NCBI GenBank assembly: GCA_034521835.1
Contig: JAXHMA010000006.1
Coordinates: 930,001 to 994,000 of the forward strand
Reading direction: 5' to 3'
Source: JAMQKA01 sp034521835
Lineage (GTDB): Bacteria > Bacteroidota > Rhodothermia > Balneolales > Balneolaceae
Length of the DNA stretch: 64,000 nucleotides
The translations under genes and the position numbers were made by a program. Of this stretch, positions 58,872-64,000 are shown in pieces. Every line of letters begins with the position of its first letter. The first letter of the stretch is position 1. The notes beneath the pieces are model-generated. The model was not told the DNA's origin and ran no database searches. It saw nothing but the letters and a program-made list of their open reading frames with translations.

Positions 58872-59096
58872 CTATTTTACGTCAAAGCCTTCATCTTTAA
58901 GGAACTTGGTAATTTTATCCACATGATCGCCCTGTATTTCAATCGTCTTGGCGTAGCTGGTACCGCCGGCCCCGCACTGCTGCTTCAGTTTTTTTTCCAG
59001 GTCTTCGATCACCTGCGGATTATGCTGGATATTGGTGATCATCGTTACCGTTTTGCCACGTCGACCGCTGGTATCGAGCTTTACATTGACTGCCAT
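58872..59096 (-). CDS. SUI1/eIF1-like translation initiation factor
   Basis: The 74-residue protein carries the SUI1 core: GRRGKTVTMITNIQHNPQVI, LKQQCGAGGTSYAKTIEIQG and HVDKITKFLKDEGFDV. Bacterial YciH-type homologues influence start-site fidelity. The short length is normal for the truncated bacterial form. It is followed four bases upstream by the oxidoreductase-like small gene. Confidence 0.85.
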   Translation of the reverse strand: MAVNVKLDTSGRRGKTVTMITNIQHNPQVIEDLEKKLKQQCGAGGTSYAKTIEIQGDHVDKITKFLKDEGFDVK

Positions 59097-59100
59097 AAAT

Positions 59101-59247
59101 CTATTCTCCCGCTTTTTGTTGTTCTTTGGATTGCGATTTTTTCCAGGCTTTATACTGTTTCAACTGCTCTACATAAATATCATAGACACAACGTTCGCAG
59201 CCTGAGCCGCAGCAGTCAGTAGGCAGTGGTTTTTCCGGTTCCTTCAT
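59101..59247 (-). CDS. Oxidoreductase-like (Oxidored-like) small protein
   Basis: From the internal ATG at 59247 the 48-residue protein reads MKEPEKPLPTDCCGSGCERC, then VYDIYVEQL. The motif P.DCC.SGC..CV.D.Y defines the Oxidored-like family, whose four cysteines probably bind metal. The 13 upstream codons are not family-like, so the shorter start is preferred. Confidence 0.75.
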   Translation of the reverse strand: MKEPEKPLPTDCCGSGCERCVYDIYVEQLKQYKAWKKSQSKEQQKAGE

Positions 59248-59299
59248 AATGGCTCCAAAAATAGTCTTCTTCAGGTAGTATCTCAAAAGAAGATTGCTC

Positions 59300-59535
59300 T
59301 ATCCCGGATTATTCACCAAGAAATTTAGTATTGCCCAAGACGCAGGGAAAATGGCCGAGGAAACCTGCTACGGTACGTTGAGCACGTCATTTGTGCCTAT
59401 AACGCAGGACAAGGATAAATTTGGCAGCCTTTAGTCAAGGCACTCAAATTTGAGCTATTCCCAAATTTCGATAAGTAACAAAATATCAATGACTTATCCG
59501 GCATATCACATTATTTCGTGAATAATTTGGGCTAT
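59300..59535. repeat. MITE family A, copy 3
   Basis: The ends are ATCCCGGATTATTCACCAAG and GTGAATAATTTGGGCTAT, about 235 bases, with the internal block CTCAAATTTGAGCTATTCCC. It lies between the small-protein cluster and the MATE gene. Confidence 0.65.
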
Positions 59536-59577
59536 ATCTGTAACCAAACGTACTGCTTTTCTGGGATTTAACCAGTC

Positions 59578-60983
59578 CTACACCTCGCGTTTCTTCCATT
59601 TACCTTTCCTGAAAAGATAAATTCCAAGCACCCCGAGCACCGATTCCGCGATTACTATCGCAAAAAATACACCCTGTTCCCCGAAACCAAGGGTCAGGGC
59701 AAGCAGGTAAGCCGTGGGGATCTCCACCAGCCAGAAGCAGATAAAATTCAGCAGGGTAGGGGTATCGGTATCTCCGGCACCGTTAAACGCCTGCGATATT
59801 ACCATGCCCCATGCATAAAACAGGTAGCCAAAACAGATAATACGCAGGCACAATGTGCCCACCTCAACCACGTTCGGATCGCTTGTGAACAACAGGATAA
59901 GCGGTTCCGCCCAGATATAAAACGTAATCCCAATCAGCACCAGGAATACCATGTTGACCAGTCCCGTAATCCAAACCGACTGCTCTGCGCGTTCCGTTTG
60001 TTTGGCCCCAAGATTTTGCCCCACAAGCGTAGCGGCAGCGTTGCTCATGCCCCAGGAGGGAAGCAGTGAAAAAATAAGAATGCGAATAGCGATCGTATAG
60101 CCGGCCAGCGCATCAGCCCCGAACTCTGCTATGATCCGCACAAGCCCGATCCAGCTTGAGGTTGCAATCAGGTGCTGGCCGATACCGCCCAGCGAAAGAC
60201 GCGCCAACCGGCCTAAAATTGCGCCGTTTATGCGCCAGTGACTCGCCTTTATTTTAATGCGTCCACTACGGCCTTTAAGCAGGTAAAACTGGTACACCAC
60301 ACCCAGTCCGCGGCCTATGGTAGTGGCGATGGCTGCTCCCATTATGCCCAGCTCCGGGAAAGGGCCGATCCCGAAAATCAGGAGAGGATCCAGCACAATA
60401 TTAACCAGGTTGGCAAGCCAGAGCACCCGCATGGAGATGGCGTTAATAATAAACAGCAAAATTATGATGACATTGCCACCCAGCATGATGGCCGTATAGC
60501 TGTGCAGTTCGGTGATCATCTGCTGGTTGGCGCCCATGAGTTGCAGTAGTTCAGGAGCGTAAAAAATGCCGGCCAGCGAAATTGGCAGGGCTACAACCAG
60601 GGCGATGATAATCGATTGGACGCCCGCAACTGCCGCACCTTCTGTGTCCTTTTCGCCGATTCTTCGGGAAACCAGGGCGGTGGTAGACATGCTGAGCCCC
60701 ATTGCGATGGCATAGACCAGCGTTAGAATCGATTCCGTAATACCGACGGTCGCTACCGCTTCGGAACCTAACCGGAGACAAAAAAGATATCGGCGATCGC
60801 AAAGATCGATTCCATAGCCATCTCCAGCACCATGGGGATGGAGAGCAGCAGGATCGCCCGGCCCATGCTTCCCTCGGTAAAATTATATTCTACCCCGCGG
60901 ATGGAGCCCAGCATATCCTGCCACAAGCTCTTTAGCCAGGATTTATCGTACTGCGTTGCGGTAAGTGGATCTGGTTTTTCCAA
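59578..60983 (-). pseudogene. MATE-family multidrug exporter, one frameshift and a short deletion
   Basis: The start MEKPDPLTATQYDKSWLKSL is followed by a first helix (MGRAILLLSIPMVLEMAMES). The frame breaks near 60768 and resumes at about 60765 with GSEAVATVGITESILTLVYA. Twelve helices in total, with INAISMRVLWLANLVNIVLD in the middle, where MATE proteins normally have a segment like FRGAGD between INAI and the next MR. About ten residues seem deleted in frame. It pumps cationic compounds out using Na+ or H+. Confidence 0.8.
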
Positions 60984-61182
60984 TACATTCCGGTGTATCT
61001 GAGTAAAGTATGGGAATATACTTCGGCTTAAGTAGGGATCATATTATTCTTCTGTATGGGATTGAATTCTTTTATCCGCTGGAATAGCGGACAGGAAGAA
61101 CCAGGTATTCTTCAGCCAGATGCCGGCACTAATGAATACTCAGATGTAGAGATCGCTGGTGTAAACTAACTGAGCTGTGATC

Positions 61183-61782
61183 CTAAAAGTTGGTGGAGGT
61201 GTCCATATATTCCTTCGGCCGTTTGGTCTTTAGCTGAAAGCCGTGAAGAGAATAGTGCTTCAGGTGCCACCAGAATCGCTGAAATTTGGAATTGGGAAGG
61301 GGAAACTTGATGATCGACTGCGATGCTCTCAGAATGGTTTCATCCGCGCTGTCGTACTCGGTAATATCGATAAAAACCAGCCCTCCATATTCCTGGATTT
61401 TTTCCAAAAAGTACCGCTCCTGGGGCGTGGCATATTTCACCTTGGAATGGGAAAAGCCGGTATAGGCCCCGCAAAGCTTATCGCCGTTTTGAAAGAAAAG
61501 GATGTCGTCGGATGTGCTTACTTCCTCAAAAAGCTCATCCAGCGCCTGGTATGTTTCAGTTTCATTTTTTGAGACGATGTCGTTGAAATCGAACGTACGG
61601 ACCTCCTGACCGGTGCTCTTTTTTATCTCTTTCAGGGCCTTTTTCTTGTTGTTCTCGTATAGACCGATAAACAGGGCAAGGTACGGTTTGTCTACCGAGC
61701 TCAAGCTCTGAACAAAATTTTTGTACTCAGAATCATTAAAATTGATGCCGGCAAATTTTTTTTCTGTACGCTTGATTTCCAT
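61183..61782 (-). CDS. Degenerate AAA+-like protein lacking Walker motifs
   Basis: The 199-residue protein aligns by pattern with small AAA+ ATPases: strand YLALFIGLY, helix KKKALKEIKKSTGQ, VRTFDFNDIVSKNETETYQA and LDELFEEVSTSDDILFFQNG. The order and lengths match, but the P-loop GxxGxGKT is replaced by GLYENNKKKA and the Walker B acidic pair by QNGD. It is probably a structural, non-hydrolysing relative. Its role is unknown. It stands alone on the minus strand. Confidence 0.55.
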   Translation of the reverse strand: MEIKRTEKKFAGINFNDSEYKNFVQSLSSVDKPYLALFIGLYENNKKKALKEIKKSTGQEVRTFDFNDIVSKNETETYQALDELFEEVSTSDDILFFQNGDKLCGAYTGFSHSKVKYATPQERYFLEKIQEYGGLVFIDITEYDSADETILRASQSIIKFPLPNSKFQRFWWHLKHYSLHGFQLKTKRPKEYMDTSTNF

Positions 61783-61846
61783 CTGATAAGAGATCTTTGG
61801 TTAAATGTTGTCGGAATATATGAAAAGGATCTTTCTTGATCAGCTG

Positions 61847-62468
61847 TCAGGATATATTCTTAAGATCCTGATTACTGGCCAGGGTTAAATCCAGATCATT
61901 TAGCAACCCGTCTTTGAGATCGTAAATCCAGCCGTGTATGCTGATTTCCTGACCATTGCTCCATGCTTTCTGCACGAAAGGGGAGTTCGCAACATTCATT
62001 ACTTGTGCTTTTACGATTGAGCTCGCACATCCGGTTGATCTTCTCCTTCTGATCCGAAATCTGGTCTAGTTCTTCAGCGTGGCGGTCAATTGAGTCCTTA
62101 ATATGGCGCAGCCAGTTGTCGATCAGGCCAAAACTTTGATCCTGCAGGGCGGCCGTAACCCCTCCACAGCCGTAGTGCCCGCATACAATGACATGATTGA
62201 CCTTTAAAACTTCCACAGAATATTGCAGCACAGATTGGCAGTTCAGATCGGAATGAACCACAACGTTTGCCACATTTCGATGAACAAAGAGGTTGCCGGG
62301 GGGCAGGCCCACGATCTGGTTGGCCGGCACCCGGCTGTCAGAGCAGCCGATCCAGAGAAAATCGGGATTTTGATCTTTGGCAAGTTCCTTAAAAAAGCCG
62401 GGATCCTGCTGCTCGGTTTCTTTCGCCCATTCCCGGTTCTTCTCAAAAAGATCTGGTAATAATTTCAT
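61847..62468 (-). pseudogene. Beta-carbonic anhydrase, one frameshift
   Basis: The enzyme starts MKLLPDLFEKNREWAKETEQ. It has the zinc ligands in FLWIGCSDSRVPA (Cys, Asp) and CGHYGCGG (His, Cys), so the site is complete. After MCELN near 62018 one base is extra or missing. The next frame gives VKAQVMNVANSPFVQKAWSN and HGWIYDLKDGLLNDL to the stop at 61847, a normal 206-residue beta-CA. It interconverts CO2 and bicarbonate in the cytosol. Confidence 0.85.
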
Positions 62469-62627
62469 AGGTAATTTTCAGCTATTTATCGTCTTCAACG
62501 AAAGTTTTCGTGCTGAATATAATGGAAAGAGAAAGGGGATGCTACAGATTTATCCAACAGACAACAGAACAATCTTTTACACAAGAAAGCATAGTGCCTT
62601 TTTGCAAAATTATCTTTGAAAAAAGAA

Positions 62628-62665
62628 GGGTACAGGCTTAAAGATATAATTCGAATGCCTGTACC
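62628..62665 (-). terminator. Intrinsic terminator downstream of the Ig-repeat gene
   Basis: GGGTACAGGC and GCCTGTACCC form perfect 10-base arms with an 18-base loop. Read on the minus strand, the hairpin is followed by CTTCTTTTTTCAA. It lies 16 bases after the stop of the surface protein. Confidence 0.7.
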
Positions 62666-62680
62666 CAAAATAATTTTCGT

Positions 62681-64000
62681 TTAATTAATTGATTTGCTCT
62701 TGGTACCACTTATGGTAGTACGGGCCGTTCCGTTGGGGCCTTCAGATGTGATAGTTATCTGAACTGGATCGGTAGCAACCGTATCTCCAGCGGCATCGGC
62801 GATATTGAATTGAAAATCAGTGAGTTGGGAGATATTGCTGAAGGATGCGTTCGGTTCACCCAGTGTGATATCGACATCACCAATCGTCTCGATCTCGTTA
62901 CCTTCAACTGTCACAGATATGTTTGTGCCTGGGGCCATCGGATGCCCGTTGCCATCTTCCACTGTATAGTTAAAGGTAGTATTGGCGTCATTAGGCATAT
63001 TGATGGAGTTCGGATTTGCCGTAATGGTAGGCGTCCCCGAAAAGATGATATCTTTGGTAGCCGTAATTGTGGCCTGTTGATCGTTAGCTGTTGAAGCAGT
63101 AACGGTAGCTGTACCATCTGCTGGAGTAGGCTGCACGACCTGCAAGATGGCCGTGGCAATTCCTTTTTCATTGGTCTGCGAAGACCCTGAAATATATCCT
63201 CCGTCAGTAGTGAAATAGACTGTAGTTCCCGGTGCTACCACATTTCCGTGTTTATCACCAACATAGGCGGTCATATTGACTTCTGTGCCCGTATTTGCTG
63301 CAACATTATTTGTTGAGCTTGCAAGTGAGAAATGATCCTGATCTGGCAACCCGGCATGGATAGCGACGGAGACCGATTGTGAGTTGATTACCGTTCCATC
63401 GCTCGCAGTAACTTCGGCAACTACTTGTGCAACTCCTGCATCGGTGCCACTGGTCAGGGTAGTGGTGGCCCGGCCTTTTGCGTCCGTCATCACAGATGTC
63501 GGAGTAAGTCCTTCGCCGCCGCCGGGAGAGGCCCCAAGCGAGAAGCGAACTTCTGCTTTATTCTCCAGGTCAAGTGCACGACCCAAGCTGTCGGTAACTT
63601 GGAAGGTGAGTTTCGTTTGCTCGTTCTGACCGGTGTTCACTACACCAATTTCACCGTTGGATACATCTGACAAAGTGATGTTCCCGGGATTAAGGGCAGG
63701 TGGACTAGGAGCATCCAGAGCGATTTTTGCTTCAGCAGAATTTGAAGATCCGTTAACATTCGGCGCAGAAGCAACGATCGTGATGGCCGCATCTTCATAA
63801 ATATCTAAGTTATGAGGGTTTGATATCGTGAAACTGAAATCAGATACGCCCGATCCTGTGTTGAATGCATCAGGAATACTAACCTGCGTATCGCCGCTAA
63901 GAGTTAAATCTTGGTTATCTACTGATACTGACACCGTGGTACCTTTGGGGAGTGGATTTCCATTGAGATCCAGCACCGTATAGTTAACGGTTTCATTTTG
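62681..64000 (-). CDS. Large surface protein with Ig-like (Big_1/invasin-type) repeats, runs off the window
   Basis: The frame is open to the window edge (QNETVNYTVLDLNGNPLPKG) and ends at 62681. It has four to five repeats of about 100 residues, each with a strand set and the phrase V.D..G.P..PGT..... (DLNGNPLPKGTTVSVSVD, DKHGNVVAPGTTVYFTTD, DGNGHPMAPGTNISVTVE) and GKA/KG.AT..L (DAKGRATTTLTSG, NEKGIATAILQV). These are bacterial Ig-like folds of adhesins or cell-surface scaffolds. Composition is rich in Thr, Asn and Asp. The N-terminus and any signal are outside the window. No C-terminal sorting domain is seen. Confidence 0.85.
   Translation of the reverse strand, partial: QNETVNYTVLDLNGNPLPKGTTVSVSVDNQDLTLSGDTQVSIPDAFNTGSGVSDFSFTISNPHNLDIYEDAAITIVASAPNVNGSSNSAEAKIALDAPSPPALNPGNITLSDVSNGEIGVVNTGQNEQTKLTFQVTDSLGRALDLENKAEVRFSLGASPGGGEGLTPTSVMTDAKGRATTTLTSGTDAGVAQVVAEVTASDGTVINSQSVSVAIHAGLPDQDHFSLASSTNNVAANTGTEVNMTAYVGDKHGNVVAPGTTVYFTTDGGYISGSSQTNEKGIATAILQVVQPTPADGTATVTASTANDQQATITATKDIIFSGTPTITANPNSINMPNDANTTFNYTVEDGNGHPMAPGTNISVTVEGNEIETIGDVDITLGEPNASFSNISQLTDFQFNIADAAGDTVATDPVQITITSEGPNGTARTTISGTKSKSIN

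Overview
The window reads as a chromosomal segment from a marine or halophilic bacterium of the Bacteroidota/Balneolota type. This is an inference from the protein families present (FG-GAP polysaccharide-lyase-like protein, BNR sialidase-like lipoprotein, beta-carbonic anhydrase, MATE and Na/Pi transporters, GlxA and AraC regulators), not from a marker gene. No rRNA or tRNA was recognised. Single-base frameshifts recur in otherwise well-conserved genes on both flanks as well as in accessory genes. Much of the apparent gene decay may therefore be residual indel error of a long-read assembly.

Left flank (1-10.4 kb): an IS30 copy cut by the window edge, a nitrogen-starvation-type small protein, an amine/nitrogen cluster on the minus strand (HAD phosphatase, APH-like kinase, glutamine-synthetase-like ligase), an ABC-F ATPase, a decayed DUF4256 gene and a secreted FG-GAP protein. 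Right flank (52.4-64 kb): a Na+/solute symporter, DapA-family aldolase and BNR exo-glycosidase-like trio, an alpha/beta hydrolase, SUI1 and small neighbours, a MATE exporter, a degenerate AAA-like protein, carbonic anhydrase and a large Ig-repeat surface protein that runs off the end.

Centre (about 11-52.4 kb): a long integron-type cassette array without a visible integrase (a CALIN). About 20 attC-like sites (RYYYAAC-like 5' core, imperfect inner palindrome, GTTRRRY-like 3' core, mostly 88-132 bp) lie in one orientation and separate AT-rich genes that rarely belong together. Cassette cargo includes MNT/HEPN, ParE-type and Phd-type toxin-antitoxin modules, a split AbiJ-like abortive-infection gene, a HEPN-motif protein, a two-gene minus-strand nucleotidyltransferase module, an HtrA-like protease, a NERD protein, cupins, OsmC, an alpha/beta hydrolase-LuxR fusion, a GlxA regulator, a GH3 enzyme and several unknown membrane proteins. 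For many cassettes the first 8-14 bases after the left junction are the exact reverse complement of the bases at and before the 5' core of that cassette's own attC, as expected if each cassette circularises into its own folded attC.

The array is parasitised by IS110/IS1111-group elements. Five related copies begin at the same base of the attC 5' core (TAAC, then CCCTTTAAAAAGG) in the same orientation. Their transposases are frameshifted or deleted, but a roughly 250-base non-coding end, where IS1111 elements encode a bridge/seekRNA, remains recognisable in all five. IS30, IS1182-like, IS1380 and a second IS110-type element plus MITEs have further broken the array.
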